Notes: a model not told the origin generated them from the letters alone. A stretch of DNA of 64,000 bases from Hyphomicrobiales bacterium (GCA_900470285.1 UCAG01000002.1:217045-281044), one strand, 5' to 3'. Shown: positions 45,972-57,292, counted from the stretch's first letter. Translations and numbers: made by a program.

Positions 45972-46338
45972 TATTTTGAGCATTCAGTTGGACTGCCGGA
46001 GCATAATGCAGGCACTATGCTGCTCTCAGGCAGGCAGTCTTAAGAAAATATATATCCTGAAATTGCGGCAGAGTTCATCATACCTCAGGATGTCAGCTAT
46101 TCTTCCCGGACCTTTCCCCCTGAACCATCCGGTCAGGCTTAAGAAAAGGCCGGGCCAATAATTCGGCCGGCATAGCGCAGCATTATAAATATCGAGTATT
46201 GTCTCATCATGGTGATGCTTTTACCAATGCAGGCGCGCAGAATAAAGAGGCAAGACAGATAAACTTTGCCCTTCCGGCAGATTTTCAAAGCAAATAAGCC
46301 GATACTTTTCTAAAACCTGACGGTTTTCGCTTAAAACA
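45972..46338. other. Intergenic region between ileS and the MipA-family gene
   Basis: The 367 bases lie upstream of ileS and downstream of the MipA gene, both on the minus strand. They should contain the ileS promoter. I see no RNA gene, attenuator with a leader peptide or clear terminator in it. Confidence 0.45.
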
Positions 46339-47169
46339 TCAGTCCAGTGTAAAATCAAAACGGTAGGTTGCCGAAACACCAACCGTCAGCTGATGGCGCG
46401 ATCCGCGCTCGGATACAAGGCTGGAGCGTGCCGCTTTACCCTGCAATTTAGTATATTCGGCATAAAGGCTGGTTGTGATCTTATCGGTTGTCATCCATGT
46501 TACTGCGCCGCCCAGTCCGGCAGACGTAATTCCCCCGCTATCCGGATCATAAACGGAAAGACCACTGGCAACGGATTCCTCAGCATTAATACCATAATAA
46601 GTATCCAGATATTTCTCTGAAGCAAAAGACATGCGCGGCCCGCCGGAAACACGAATAGCCGGCGTCACATCATAAAATGCATCCCCTGCCAGCTCGCCGA
46701 CAATACCATTATGCGCACGAACCCCGTGACGTAGTTCTGAGCGCAAACGAAACCAGTCTGTCGGGTAGAATTCCATGAAACCTCCGACCTCACCGCCCCA
46801 TGGCACATCTTTCAAGCCATCGGCCTGACTGCCGCCACGCGCCATCAAAAACTCGCCGGTCAATCCCACGCGAAAATCTTCCATATCCATCAGAGCGAAG
46901 GAAATATTGTCATTGCGGGATGAAAAGCGCTCTGCAACGCCTGTGCGGCCGAAGGAAATCAGAGGCTGCGCACTCATTATATATTTGCTGGAGCCTGTAA
47001 AACGGGGCTGGCGGTAAAAGTCACCGCCGACGGTCAGCGACCAGTCTCCGGACCAGAAATGTTTTCCTGAGGATTGTCCGCTCTCTTCAGCCAAAGCCGG
47101 ATGAATGAAGCATGCAGCAGACAAAACAGCTAATCCGGCAATACGGAACCGGTTAAACACATTACGCAA
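46339..47169 (-). CDS. MipA/OmpV family outer membrane protein
   Basis: The product has a signal peptide (FRIAGLAVLSAACFIHPALA-EES) and a beta-barrel pattern of alternating residues: DWSLTVGGDFYRQPRFTGSSKYIMSAQPL, FALMDMEDFRVGLTGEFL, VGGFMEFYPTDWFRLRSELRHGV and the terminal HQLTVGVSATYRFDF with an aromatic last strand, typical of MipA/OmpV scaffolding or porin-like proteins of the outer membrane. No ATG begins the signal peptide; a TTG at 47169 behind TGGAGTG is the best start, with another TTG at 47226 possible. Function beyond family membership is unknown. Confidence 0.78.
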   Translation of the reverse strand: MRNVFNRFRIAGLAVLSAACFIHPALAEESGQSSGKHFWSGDWSLTVGGDFYRQPRFTGSSKYIMSAQPLISFGRTGVAERFSSRNDNISFALMDMEDFRVGLTGEFLMARGGSQADGLKDVPWGGEVGGFMEFYPTDWFRLRSELRHGVRAHNGIVGELAGDAFYDVTPAIRVSGGPRMSFASEKYLDTYYGINAEESVASGLSVYDPDSGGITSAGLGGAVTWMTTDKITTSLYAEYTKLQGKAARSSLVSERGSRHQLTVGVSATYRFDFTLD

Positions 47170-47264
47170 AACGCACACTCCAGACACCACTTGCAGGCCG
47201 AAAACAGATATGCGCCTATTTTTCAAGTAAAGCGGTAAATATATTCTGAAGTATTGAGATCAAT

Positions 47265-48296
47265 TTAATTGCGGGAAAATGTCAGATAGGAATCCAGCAA
47301 AGAAAGCGGCTGCACAGCAGATAAGATTGCCCGTGCTTCAGCTTCGTCCTGCCGCATCTGCACCATCAATGCATCAAGCGAATCGAATTTTTCTTCTCCG
47401 CGTAAATAAGCAAAGAACGAGACAGAACAGAATTCACCGTAGAGATCGCCTGAGAAATCAAACAAGAATGTCTCAAGCAGTGCGCAGCCGTCACTGTCCA
47501 CGGTCGGACGGCGGCCAAAACTGGCAACACCATCATAAAGTGTGCCGTCAGCACGGCGGAAACGCACAGCATAAATACCGTGTTTCAGATTGGTCTGCTC
47601 CGGCAGCGCCATATTGGCTGTAGGAAAACCAAGCGTGCGCCCCAGCTGCTTGCCTTTAATAACAGTGCTGGCCAGCGTGTAGCGATAGCCCAACAGTCCC
47701 GCTGCACCCGCCACATCACCTTCCGCCAGATGGGAGCGAATGCGCGAGGAGGAAACCACCTCGCCGCCCTCATCTGTAAAAGGCTCAATCAGGGTGACGC
47801 CGAAACCGTGTTTCTCACCCGCCTGTTTCAAAAATTCCGGATTGCCCTGCCGCTTTTTACCGAAGTGAAAATCAACACCGGTAATGACTTCCGATGCGCC
47901 CAGCCGCCCGATCAATGCCTGATCGATAAATTCCTGCGCGCTCAGGCATGAAAAACCGGCATCAAAGCCCTGCTCCACCACAACATCAAAGCCAAGCAAG
48001 CCCAGAATAGCCGCTTTTTCCTGCGCATCAGTCAGGCGGTCAACCGGTTGATCCGGATTAAAAAAACTGCGCGGATGCGGCTCAAATGTCAGCACAACAG
48101 CCGGACAATTGCGCTCTTTGGCCAGTTGCAGCGTTTTTTCAAGCACAGCCTGATGACCGCGATGCACACCGTCAAAATTGCCGATCGCCACAACGCCGCC
48201 GCGCATATGCGCAGGCAACGGCTCACTGCCGCTCACACCGCAGGTGAGACGAAGAATTGCGGATTTTGCAGCAAATTCTGAAGGCATCACAGTCAT
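47265..48296 (-). CDS. ribF: Bifunctional riboflavin kinase/FAD synthetase
   Basis: The 343-residue cytoplasmic enzyme makes FMN from riboflavin and then FAD. The N-terminal nucleotidyltransferase has VAIGNFDGVHRGHQAVL, LTFEPHPRSFFNP and GVDFHFGKKRQGN with SSSRIRSHLAEGD. The C-terminal kinase has VIKGKQLGRTLGFPTANMAL and GVASFGRRPTVD with LLETFLFDFSGDLYGE. It is separate from ribH2 and not under the riboswitch. It lies 46 bases after the HAD hydrolase gene on the same strand. Confidence 0.95.
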   Translation of the reverse strand: MTVMPSEFAAKSAILRLTCGVSGSEPLPAHMRGGVVAIGNFDGVHRGHQAVLEKTLQLAKERNCPAVVLTFEPHPRSFFNPDQPVDRLTDAQEKAAILGLLGFDVVVEQGFDAGFSCLSAQEFIDQALIGRLGASEVITGVDFHFGKKRQGNPEFLKQAGEKHGFGVTLIEPFTDEGGEVVSSSRIRSHLAEGDVAGAAGLLGYRYTLASTVIKGKQLGRTLGFPTANMALPEQTNLKHGIYAVRFRRADGTLYDGVASFGRRPTVDSDGCALLETFLFDFSGDLYGEFCSVSFFAYLRGEEKFDSLDALMVQMRQDEAEARAILSAVQPLSLLDSYLTFSRN

Positions 48297-48342
48297 CGGG
48301 TTGTTTCAGATCAGTTGTTCAGGGATTAAAAATTTCCGGCGG

Positions 48343-49191
48343 TCACACCAGATGACGCATCACCGCTGCCGGTGCCTCACCGTGACGGCCGAGAAATGCC
48401 AGCAGCTTGTCGTGATCGACTTCGCCCTTGGCCACATAGTCAGCCGCGTGAATACCGCCGGAAATATACAGCACATCCACACCGTAATTCTGCGCGCCTT
48501 TCACATCGGTCAGCATACCGTCGCCGATTGCAAGGATGCGGGATTTATCAACAGGCTTACCGGTCAGCTTTTCTGCCCCCTGCATTGCCGCCGCATAAAT
48601 CGGATGATGCGGTTTACCGGCGATGAGCGTACGACCACCAAGCTGCGTATAATCGCGCGCCAGCGCACCGGCACACCAGATCAGACGGGTGCCGCGTTCT
48701 ACGACGATATCAGGATTAGCGCAGATGAACGGCAGATTGCGCGAACGGAAACGCTGCAGCAATTCGGCATAATCTTCAGGCTTTTCCACTTCGTCATCGA
48801 CCAGACCAGTACAGACAACACCGGATGCCTCATATTCTTCAACCAGCTCCACATCCAGACCGTCATAGATCGCCAGTTCGCGCTCAGGTCCCAGATGATA
48901 GATTTTACGCGGGCCTGCAGCAATCAGATCGCGGGTAACATCACCGGATGTCACGATCTGGTCATAGCTTTCATTGGTGATAGCCATCATTTCCATCTGG
49001 GCTGCAACACCGGGATTTGGGCGCGGCGAATTGGTAATCAGCACCACTTTAACACCGGCTTCGCGAGCGCGTTTCAAAGCATCCGCAGCCGGACGATAAG
49101 CTTCCACCCCATTATGCAACACGCCCCAGACATCACTGAAGATCACATCATAACGGTCAAAAAGATCATCGAGTTTCGCCGGATGCAGCAT
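48343..49191 (-). CDS. TIGR01459 family HAD-type hydrolase (subfamily IIA)
   Basis: The 282-residue protein is a NagD-like haloacid dehalogenase-fold phosphatase. It shows the nucleophile loop VIFSDVWGVLHNGVEAY, motif II VVLITNSPRPN, GKPHHPIYAAAM with the motif III lysine and ILAIGDGMLTDVKGAQ with the motif IV acidic residues. The family is frequent next to ribF in alphaproteobacteria; a role in nucleotide or flavin metabolism is inferred only from that neighbourhood. Substrate unknown. Confidence 0.88.
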   Translation of the reverse strand: MLHPAKLDDLFDRYDVIFSDVWGVLHNGVEAYRPAADALKRAREAGVKVVLITNSPRPNPGVAAQMEMMAITNESYDQIVTSGDVTRDLIAAGPRKIYHLGPERELAIYDGLDVELVEEYEASGVVCTGLVDDEVEKPEDYAELLQRFRSRNLPFICANPDIVVERGTRLIWCAGALARDYTQLGGRTLIAGKPHHPIYAAAMQGAEKLTGKPVDKSRILAIGDGMLTDVKGAQNYGVDVLYISGGIHAADYVAKGEVDHDKLLAFLGRHGEAPAAVMRHLV

Positions 49192-49613
49192 AAAACTATC
49201 CTTAAATCAATTATCTCCGCAGCTTCACGGAGCATATGGCGCGCCATTCGCGCGCACGGATCGGCATGAAAGACGCAAGTGAGGCCGAAACTTCAAGCGC
49301 CGGATTTTATAAATGCTCTAAACCAACAGGCAGCATATGTCACCCGTTTTGCGTGAGCGAAAACATCACAACACTGTTTATATTTTGACGAAACGCGGAA
49401 CCATCCCGCTCATGTTTCATTAACTCTACCCTGTACCCAGTTTTTTTACTGTGTTTCGTGACGCCTTGTTAGAACCAATCCATTACCATCAGAGAAAATG
49501 AAAATATTGAATCGCGTTTCCTGTCTTGCTTGCCGTTTTCTTAAACGTCACACGACCTGAAACAGACGGACAATAAGAAGACTATGTTCCGGCTTGTGCC
49601 GGCAGGAGAGACT
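49192..49613. other. Divergent intergenic region between the HAD hydrolase and the TadG-like gene
   Basis: The 422 bases separate divergent genes. A GC-rich palindromic patch (GGCGCGCCATTCGCGCGCAC, 49239-49258) is present and the remainder is mixed. Promoters for both genes should lie here; none is obvious. Confidence 0.45.
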
Positions 49614-51461
49614 ATGCGTTGCGTAAAAAGCCCGAAACAGCGATCCGGCAGTTTTTCTGCATTGATAATGCGGTTTCGCAGAAACCAGACCGGTGCCATT
49701 GTTCCGCTTTTTGCTCTGATGCTCCCGCCTATTCTTTTTGCAATGATGCTGGCGATTGACACTGCCAATCTGATGCGCGTGCGCGGAAATGTTCAACATT
49801 CACTTGATGCCGCTGCACTGGCTGTGGGTAAACGCTTCACGGTCGTTTCGGAGGAAAATCAAATCCGGGCATTCGGCAAAAAAATATTCGATGCCAATCT
49901 GCGCGCTATTACGCCGGACAAAACTACGTTTACTCTGGATTTTCCAAAAGGTCGGAATTCGGATCAGCAAATTGTTGCCGGCGCATCCTTCCGGTATATT
50001 TCATTTTACGGAAGAGCTGTGAAAGCTATGACGAAAGATGAAGTTGACTGGGATAAATATACTTACTCAATGTCTGCGACTGTGCGCCTTAAAAACACAC
50101 TGGAAGTCGCACTGGTCCTTGATAATTCCGGCTCGATGTCTGAACGCGGCTCGGGCTCGGGTCTCAAGCGCATAGATTTACTTAAGCAGGCATCCGCCCA
50201 GCTTGTAGACAAGCTGGCGGATCAAGCCAAACTCATTACGCATCTTGAAAATCCGGTACAGTTTTCACTGGTTCCTTTTGCAGCCTCCGTCAATATCGGC
50301 CCCGAAAACCAGACCCAGCCATGGATGGATCAGACCGGCATCTCACCGGTTCATTATGAAAACTTCACCATGCCCACGGCAAACAACCCGATCAATGTCG
50401 GGTACAATAAAAATATCATTCTTCGTGATAGTGCTTATTTTAAACAGGGGTCTGGCTGGGGAAGCGAAAATGGCCATTATTTCACGCGGTTCAGCCTGTA
50501 TAATGACATGCAAACTACACGTGGCAGAACATATACAAGCTGGAAAGGTTGTGTAGAAGCACGCCCCGGAGAATACGGCATTAATGCTGACCGCCCGTCA
50601 CTCGTAACCCCCGACACAATGTATGTGCCGATGTTCGCCCCTGATGAATATGACTCCAGCCGCTCCCTGAACAATTGGTGGACGGATAATGGGGGGCGTT
50701 ACGACAGCTATCAAACGATGCAGCGGGATTTAAAAAAATATTACGTCGCGCAAAACACATCTGGCGAAGGAACGACCGGACCGAATTACAGCTGCACAAC
50801 AACGCCGATCACAACGCTGACAGATGTTACAACTGAGAATGGTCTGAAAAAGGTAAAAAATGCTATTGCAAGAATGCAGCCGGATGGCGGTACAAATGTG
50901 CCGGAAGGCATGGTCTGGGGTTGGCGGACACTTATCCAGAACTCACCTTTTGCAGGCGGAAGAGCTGCGTCAGAGCGGGGCAATGACAAGGTCGTTATTG
51001 TTCTGACCGATGGTGCTAACACTTATTACCGTTACAACTCACTCGGCGGCACAGACAGTGCGGGCAACATATCCAACTATTCTTCGCTGGGATATACCGC
51101 AGTTACAACCAAATTCTATGACAGAACACGTATCTTTCAGGAAGCACGCGGCGTCGGCAACGTTCATGACAATGCCTATTATACTGAAGCGCTTAATGCC
51201 CGTTTCAAAAGACTGTGCGAGCTTGCAAAACAAGACAATATTATGGTGATGACTGTCGCGCTTGATCTTCGGCAAAACAATGCGACAGATCGCAAGCAGA
51301 TGGAAACTATGAAAGAATGCGCTTCGGATTCACGCGTTCGCTTTGACCCGGATTTTCCGACCAGACGCGCCAAACTTTTCTGGAATACAACCGGCGGCAA
51401 TCTTGAACAGACATTCCGCGAAATTGCTGATGAGTTATCCAATCTGCGCGTTGTCCGCTGA
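49614..51461 (+). CDS. TadG-like protein with N-terminal TadE-type helix and VWA domain
   Basis: The 615-residue protein begins with a hydrophobic segment in RFRRNQTGAIVPLFALMLPP, the pilin-like 'GAIVPLFALMLP' start of TadE/TadG proteins, followed by VQHSLDAAALAVGK. Residues about 160 onward form a von Willebrand A domain with the MIDAS motif DNSGSMS (Asp170, Ser172, Ser174), DPGGTNVP-like QPDGGTNVPEGMVWGWR and VVIVLTDGANTYY. Such proteins sit in the cell envelope, with the VWA domain outside. The ATG at 49614 follows GGAGAG. No tad pilus cluster is nearby, so its partner is unknown. Confidence 0.85.
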   Translation: MRCVKSPKQRSGSFSALIMRFRRNQTGAIVPLFALMLPPILFAMMLAIDTANLMRVRGNVQHSLDAAALAVGKRFTVVSEENQIRAFGKKIFDANLRAITPDKTTFTLDFPKGRNSDQQIVAGASFRYISFYGRAVKAMTKDEVDWDKYTYSMSATVRLKNTLEVALVLDNSGSMSERGSGSGLKRIDLLKQASAQLVDKLADQAKLITHLENPVQFSLVPFAASVNIGPENQTQPWMDQTGISPVHYENFTMPTANNPINVGYNKNIILRDSAYFKQGSGWGSENGHYFTRFSLYNDMQTTRGRTYTSWKGCVEARPGEYGINADRPSLVTPDTMYVPMFAPDEYDSSRSLNNWWTDNGGRYDSYQTMQRDLKKYYVAQNTSGEGTTGPNYSCTTTPITTLTDVTTENGLKKVKNAIARMQPDGGTNVPEGMVWGWRTLIQNSPFAGGRAASERGNDKVVIVLTDGANTYYRYNSLGGTDSAGNISNYSSLGYTAVTTKFYDRTRIFQEARGVGNVHDNAYYTEALNARFKRLCELAKQDNIMVMTVALDLRQNNATDRKQMETMKECASDSRVRFDPDFPTRRAKLFWNTTGGNLEQTFREIADELSNLRVVR

Positions 51462-51472
51462 TTGATGAGAAA

Positions 51473-51505
51473 GCCACGGTGCTGCCGCATAGTGCGCATC
51501 GTGGC
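51473..51505 (+). terminator. Possible terminator of the TadG-like gene
   Basis: GCCACGGTGC and GCATCGTGGC pair over 10 positions with one G-T wobble and a 13-base loop. It starts 12 bases after the stop codon. No T-run follows, so it may be Rho-aided or a stabilising hairpin. Confidence 0.5.
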
Positions 51506-51727
51506 CTATTCCCCACAACAGACTTCATACGGCTTTCATATTCGGACAATAATATCTGCTTCATCGGCGATATGATTTTGTGACACACAAATTTGTTGCT
51601 GTCAGACACTTATAAATCCGCCGGACAAGCATCATATGCTTGCCTAAGCATCTGATTTTTGGTGCCCCCTGTCAGTTTTTACAGGGTTTATTATCGGTAA
51701 TATTATCTTTTACGCCAACCGGAAACC

Positions 51728-51756
51728 TTGACTCTGAAACGGCTCTTTCCTATATC
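51728..51756 (+). promoter_or_regulatory. groESL promoter
   Basis: TTGACT (51728-51733) and TATATC (51751-51756) are spaced by 17 bases. Transcription would start near 51763, immediately before CIRCE, giving a leader of about 100 bases to groES. Confidence 0.75.
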
Positions 51757-51765
51757 AAAAGCACG

Positions 51766-51792
51766 TTAGCACTCACACAAAGAGAGTGCTAA
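51766..51792 (+). promoter_or_regulatory. CIRCE element (HrcA operator) of groESL
   Basis: TTAGCACTC and GAGTGCTAA are separated by nine bases, a perfect match to the CIRCE consensus. It overlaps the start of transcription, where HrcA would repress groESL until heat stress. Confidence 0.97.
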
Positions 51793-51865
51793 TAATCCAC
51801 GGGCCGAAAGGCCTTCAACTCATTTTGCTGCCTTATTTCAAGGCGTATTTTCAAGGGTTATATCC

Positions 51866-52162
51866 ATGGCAGAGATCAATTTCCGCCCTCTTCATGACCG
51901 CGTTGTCGTTCGTCGTGTAGAATCGGAAGCAAAGACAGCCGGTGGCATCATTATTCCTGATTCAGCCAAAGAAAAGCCGTCTGAAGGCGAAGTTGTCGCC
52001 GTTGGTTCCGGCAACCGCGACGAAAGCGGCAAGCTGGTTGCTCTGGACGTTAAAGCAGGCGACCGCGTTCTGTTCGGCAAATGGTCCGGCACAGAAGTGA
52101 AGATCGGCGGCGAAGACCTGCTGATCATGAAAGAATCCGACATTCTCGGAATCATTGCCTGA
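51866..52162 (+). CDS. groES: Co-chaperonin GroES
   Basis: The 98-residue protein is the heptameric lid of the GroEL chamber. It has [22 protein letters not shown], the mobile loop region [22 protein letters not shown] and [26 protein letters not shown]. It starts 73 bases after CIRCE and shares its transcript with groEL 109 bases downstream. Confidence 0.97.
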   Translation: MAEINFRPLHDRVVVRRVESEAKTAGGIIIPDSAKEKPSEGEVVAVGSGNRDESGKLVALDVKAGDRVLFGKWSGTEVKIGGEDLLIMKESDILGIIA

Positions 52163-52241
52163 TTTTCGATTTAGCCTGAGCGCTTCACAGCCCGGGCTTA
52201 TTCATCATTCCTTTTCAACAGTTCAAATCGGGAAGCCTTGA

Positions 52242-54000
<1,759 letters not shown>

Positions 54001-54063
54001 CAAACATTTCGTAGTACAGGCGCCTACGCCTGTGCGGTCACGATAATGCGGCTAAGAAATGAA

Positions 54064-54095
54064 AAAGCCTCTGAGAAATCAGAGGCTTTTTTTAT
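54064..54095 (+). terminator. Rho-independent terminator of groESL
   Basis: AAAGCCTCTGA and TCAGAGGCTTT form an 11-bp stem with a GAAA tetraloop, followed by TTTTTTA. It lies about 150 bases past the groEL stop, after the duplicated stem-loops. Confidence 0.9.
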
Positions 54096-54386
54096 ATCTA
54101 AACGTTAAAATCTGTACTGCCTAGTGACCCGGCACAGGTTACAGCTTGCCTTACCCATATATGCCGATTATGGAGTCCCTCCCATTTTCAGGAGAAATAT
54201 TTCTAAATAAATTGTAACCAATATGATTAGCGACCATCACAATTGCGATGCATTATTTTTTTAAAGTTACTGTACTTAATGATAACCCAAAATTATTTTA
54301 GTATCTCCTTAAGGATCAGGCTTTAAAGATTGAAAATCTACAGCTTGCGCTGGTCGGTAATCCTATTTGCCCCCGCTTGAAGGAAC

Positions 54387-54439
54387 TGCTGACCGCGCAA
54401 AGGGAAGACGGGGAGACCCGTCTTCCCACGCCCTCCTCA
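54387..54439. ncRNA. Highly structured intergenic stretch, possible small RNA
   Basis: GGGAAGACGGG and CCCGTCTTCCC (54402-54412, 54417-54427) form a perfect 11-bp stem closed by a GAGA tetraloop of the GNRA type. Outside it, TGCTGA (54387-54392) can pair with TCAGCA (54434-54439), and CCCTCCTC lies in the 3' part. Stability and the tetraloop suggest an RNA element, but I cannot match it to a known family or fix its promoter or strand. Confidence 0.35.
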
Positions 54440-54522
54440 GCACAATTTCCACTTTTTTCCATGGACTTTCAATAAGGATTCCGGCACCACCGGTACCGGC
54501 TGTGAACCTTATAGTTCAATCT

Positions 54523-54592
54523 GTAGAGTGGCCGCACCACCTCAACACTCTGTTTTACATATAATGCTTCACACTTTTCGGATTGCGCTATA
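54523..54592. repeat. RIME-like remnant, copy G
   Basis: TAGAGTGGCCGCACC at the left and GCTTCACACTTTTCGGATTG followed by CGCTATA at the right resemble the ends of copies A and D. It is shorter, about 70 bases. Confidence 0.45.
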
Positions 54593-54664
54593 GGCTTGGC
54601 TATACAAGTTTCGCTGTTCTGATCTGGACAGTGCTTTCATTGCACCGCAACGGAGGGAAGACTC

Positions 54665-54916
54665 ATGCGTAAAGAACACCCGATTACAACGGCACCGCAG
54701 GACGGGCGCACAGTCACAGTAATCTGGACAGACTTTGATGGTCAGATCAATGAATCCCCTGCCCGTTACCGCCAGCTTGAACAGCTTCAAAAAGCAGGTG
54801 GCGACTGGACCGAAAGCGATACCGGCTGGTGGACTTTTATTGACAGCACGACACAGAAAAAAATCAACCCGACGGCCTGGATAGAAAATCCGGATGATGA
54901 GGCTGAAGACGACTAA
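54665..54916 (+). CDS. Hypothetical protein, 83 residues
   Basis: The frame starts MRKEHPITTAPQDGRTVTVI and is preceded by GGAGGGAAGACTC, a strong ribosome site. The soluble product is rich in aromatic residues in its second half (DWTESDTGWWTFIDSTTQKK) and ends in an acidic tail PDDEAEDD. The pattern (P-I-x-T-A-P-x-D-G-R at the start and W-W at the centre) resembles small proteins of unknown function in Rhizobiales and phage-derived short proteins, but I do not assign a family. Confidence 0.7.
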   Translation: MRKEHPITTAPQDGRTVTVIWTDFDGQINESPARYRQLEQLQKAGGDWTESDTGWWTFIDSTTQKKINPTAWIENPDDEAEDD

Positions 54917-55107
54917 GACATCTTTGCAAATGTTTATACAACACAGTCAGAACACTGGCATGGCACTGAAAATATTCAACTTATGCTCTCGCACCACCGT
55001 GATTATCCCTACACAAAACTGTGTTTTGCACAGTCTCGCAATGCCTGCAACTGATACCATATGACAAACTGACATCTTCCCAGAATACAGAACTTCAGGA
55101 GCTGTAA

Positions 55108-56499
55108 ATGTCTGACCAACGTACCGAAACCGACAGTTTCGGCCCTATCGCTGTTGATAATGATCGTTACTGGGGTGCGCAGACCCAGCGCTCTCTGCAA
55201 AATTTTAAAATCGGAACAGATCGCCAGCCTCTGCCGCTCATTCATGCACTCGGCATTGTCAAACAGGCTGCCGCAGAGACGAATATTGCTTTGGGCAAAC
55301 TCGATCCTGTTCTGGGGCGTGCGATTACTGTCGCCGCCGCAGAAGTGGTTGAAGGCAAGCTGGATGACCATTTCCCGCTGGTCATTTATCAGACCGGTTC
55401 CGGCACCCAGTCTAACATGAATGTGAATGAAGTAATCTCCAACCGTGCTATTGAAATGCTCGGCGGTACAATCGGCAGTAAAAAGCCGGTTCACCCGAAT
55501 GATCATGTGAATATGGGACAGTCATCCAATGACAGCTTCCCGACCGCCATGCATATTGCCACGGCGATTGAAGTCACATCGCGCTTGCTCCCTGCCCTCG
55601 ACCATCTGATTGATGCGCTCAAAGCCAAAGAAGAGAAATTCGCACATCTGATCAAGATCGGCCGCACACATACGCAGGATGCCACGCCTGTCACCCTGGG
55701 GCAGGAATTCTCCGGTTACCGTGCCGCAATTGAATATGGCAAGCACCGTATTGTGCAAAGCCTGACAGATGTTTATCTGCTGGCACAAGGCGGTACAGCG
55801 GTCGGCACCGGCCTGAACTCCGCTAAAGGTTTTGATACCGGTTTCGCGGAAGCCGTTGCCAATATTACCGGTCTCCCGTTCAAAACAGCGCCCAACAAGT
55901 TTGAAGCACTCGCCTCCCATGGCGCTCTGCTCAACCTGCATGGTAGCCTGAATGCTTTAGCGGCAGACCTGTTTAAAGTTGCCAACGATATTCGCTTTCT
56001 CGGCTCTGGCCCACGCTCCGGTCTCGGGGAATTGCAATTGCCGGAGAATGAACCGGGTTCATCGATCATGCCGGGCAAAGTCAATCCGACTCAGGCAGAA
56101 GCTTTGACCATGGTGGCTACGCAGGTTTTCGGCAATCATACAACCGTCACCGTTGCTTCCAGTCAGGGGCATTTTGAGCTTAATGTTTTCAAACCGGTAA
56201 TAGCGGCCAATGTGCTGCAATCTATCCGTTTGCTGGCCGATGGCATGAATTCTTTTGTGGATCATTGTATTGACGGCATTGAAGCCAATGAAGCCCGCAT
56301 TCATGAACTGATGGAAAATTCGCTGATGCTGGTAACAGCTCTTGCCCCGCAAATTGGTTATGATGCGGCCGCGAAGATTGCCAAAACCGCTCATCACAAT
56401 GGCACGACTTTACGCGAAGAAGCCCTGAAAAGCGGTCTTGTCAGTGAAGCAGAATATGAAGCTTTAGTGCGTCCGGAACTGATGTTGCAGCCCTCATAA
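55108..56499 (+). CDS. fumC: Class II fumarate hydratase
   Basis: The 463-residue tetrameric enzyme interconverts fumarate and malate in the citric acid cycle. It has [59 protein letters not shown] with the substrate-binding residues, [20 protein letters not shown] and the superfamily signature [11 protein letters not shown] with the catalytic serine loop. Length is usual for FumC, which has no iron-sulfur cluster. The ATG follows CAGGAGCTG. Single gene with its own terminator. Confidence 0.96.
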   Translation: MSDQRTETDSFGPIAVDNDRYWGAQTQRSLQNFKIGTDRQPLPLIHALGIVKQAAAETNIALGKLDPVLGRAITVAAAEVVEGKLDDHFPLVIYQTGSGTQSNMNVNEVISNRAIEMLGGTIGSKKPVHPNDHVNMGQSSNDSFPTAMHIATAIEVTSRLLPALDHLIDALKAKEEKFAHLIKIGRTHTQDATPVTLGQEFSGYRAAIEYGKHRIVQSLTDVYLLAQGGTAVGTGLNSAKGFDTGFAEAVANITGLPFKTAPNKFEALASHGALLNLHGSLNALAADLFKVANDIRFLGSGPRSGLGELQLPENEPGSSIMPGKVNPTQAEALTMVATQVFGNHTTVTVASSQGHFELNVFKPVIAANVLQSIRLLADGMNSFVDHCIDGIEANEARIHELMENSLMLVTALAPQIGYDAAAKIAKTAHHNGTTLREEALKSGLVSEAEYEALVRPELMLQPS

Positions 56500-56524
56500 G
56501 TTGCTTCGTATGATGCATTTATTG

Positions 56525-56563
56525 CAGCCCGCAACAGCTCACTGTTGCGGGCTGTTTTCTTTT
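56525..56563 (+). terminator. Terminator of fumC
   Basis: CAGCCCGCAACAG and CTGTTGCGGGCTG form a perfect 13-bp stem with a CTCA loop, followed by TTTTCTTTT. Confidence 0.93.
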
Positions 56564-56826
56564 ATAACGTCTCGTAACTTTAGCCCGTTATCAATGCAGA
56601 GTGAACAATTTTAAATTTCGACATGCTATTTTAGGGTTCACTATTGATGAACGATATGTCAATATCTGTCTATATTTACAATACAGTCACTTGTTAGTTA
56701 TCCATTGCGCAACAGCACTTCATGCTGCGCACAATGAGCCTGCAGCATAAATCACTTTTCTATTGTTAACTTTTATTGCCTGGAAGCCTCTTACCCCTCC
56801 AGCAATATCTCATCCGGAGCCTCATA
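56564..56826. other. Intergenic region upstream of the DoxX-family gene
   Basis: The 263 bases after the fumC terminator contain an A+T-rich stretch (56600-56770). No RNA gene or repeat is evident; the promoter of the DoxX gene must lie here. Confidence 0.4.
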
Positions 56827-57228
56827 ATGAGCACTGTTTCCGCCTCCCAGAATTCCATTGTTATCCTGATCTCCCGCATCTTTCTTGCTATTCTTTTCAT
56901 TCTTGCAGGTTGGGGCAAGCTGACCGGCCTTGAAGGTACTGCACAGTATTTCGGTGCAATCGGCCTGCCAATGCCAAGCGTGACTGCAGTTCTCGTTGGC
57001 CTGATTGAATTTGTCGGCGGCCTCGCCATTCTGATCGGTTTTCAGACCCGTATCGCAGCGATCGTTGTTGCCCTGTTCACCATCGGCGCCACACTGGTTG
57101 CTCACATGGATTTTGCCGAAGGCATGAACGCACTGATGGCACAGAAGAACCTCGCAATTGCAGGTGGCCTGCTGCTGCTCGCCGTAACCGGTGCCGGTGC
57201 ATATTCGGTTGACCGTCGCGGCCGCTAA
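56827..57228 (+). CDS. DoxX family membrane protein
   Basis: The 133-residue protein has about four membrane segments and the DoxX-type pattern LISRIFLAILFILAGWGKLTGLEGTAQYF, GLPMPSVTAVLVGLIEFVGGLAILIGFQTRIAAIVVALFT and KNLAIAGGLLLLAVTGAGAYSVD. DoxX-like proteins are inner-membrane proteins linked in some bacteria to quinone or redox stress functions; the role here is unknown. The ATG at 56827 follows CCGGAGCC; a longer upstream frame would add a non-conserved leader. Confidence 0.85.
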   Translation: MSTVSASQNSIVILISRIFLAILFILAGWGKLTGLEGTAQYFGAIGLPMPSVTAVLVGLIEFVGGLAILIGFQTRIAAIVVALFTIGATLVAHMDFAEGMNALMAQKNLAIAGGLLLLAVTGAGAYSVDRRGR

Positions 57229-57253
57229 TAGCCAAACGCTTTTGACCTATCAA

Positions 57254-57292
57254 AAAGGCCGCAATTCTTACGAATTGCGGCCTTTAATTTTT
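57254..57292. terminator. Bidirectional terminator between the DoxX gene and hisG
   Basis: AAAGGCCGCAATTC and GAATTGCGGCCTTT form a perfect 14-bp stem with a TTAC loop and T-rich or A-rich flanks, between convergent genes. Confidence 0.9.

Larger units (their letters stand above)
51462..51865. other. Intergenic region upstream of groES
   Basis: The 404 bases hold a stem-loop after the TadG-like gene (51473-51505) and the groESL promoter and CIRCE. No other gene is supported between them. Confidence 0.6.
54096..54664. other. Intergenic region between groESL and the 83-residue gene
   Basis: The left part (54110-54320) is A+T-rich with no gene. At 54387-54439 there is a strongly folded GC-rich stretch, described separately, and at 54523-54592 a RIME-like remnant. 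A plus-strand frame at 54367-54564 lacks support. Confidence 0.5.

Noticed and set aside
44658..46043. A 461-codon plus-strand reading frame
   Set aside because: It lies entirely opposite ileS, whose motifs are unambiguous; long antisense frames are common in such genes.
49313..49385. A further RIME-like remnant (AAATGCTCTAAACC and following bases)
   Set aside because: Only one short end is recognisable; it could be chance.
54367..54564. Plus-strand frame of 65 codons downstream of groESL
   Set aside because: It runs through the hairpin and repeat remnant, lacks a ribosome site and has no recognisable content.
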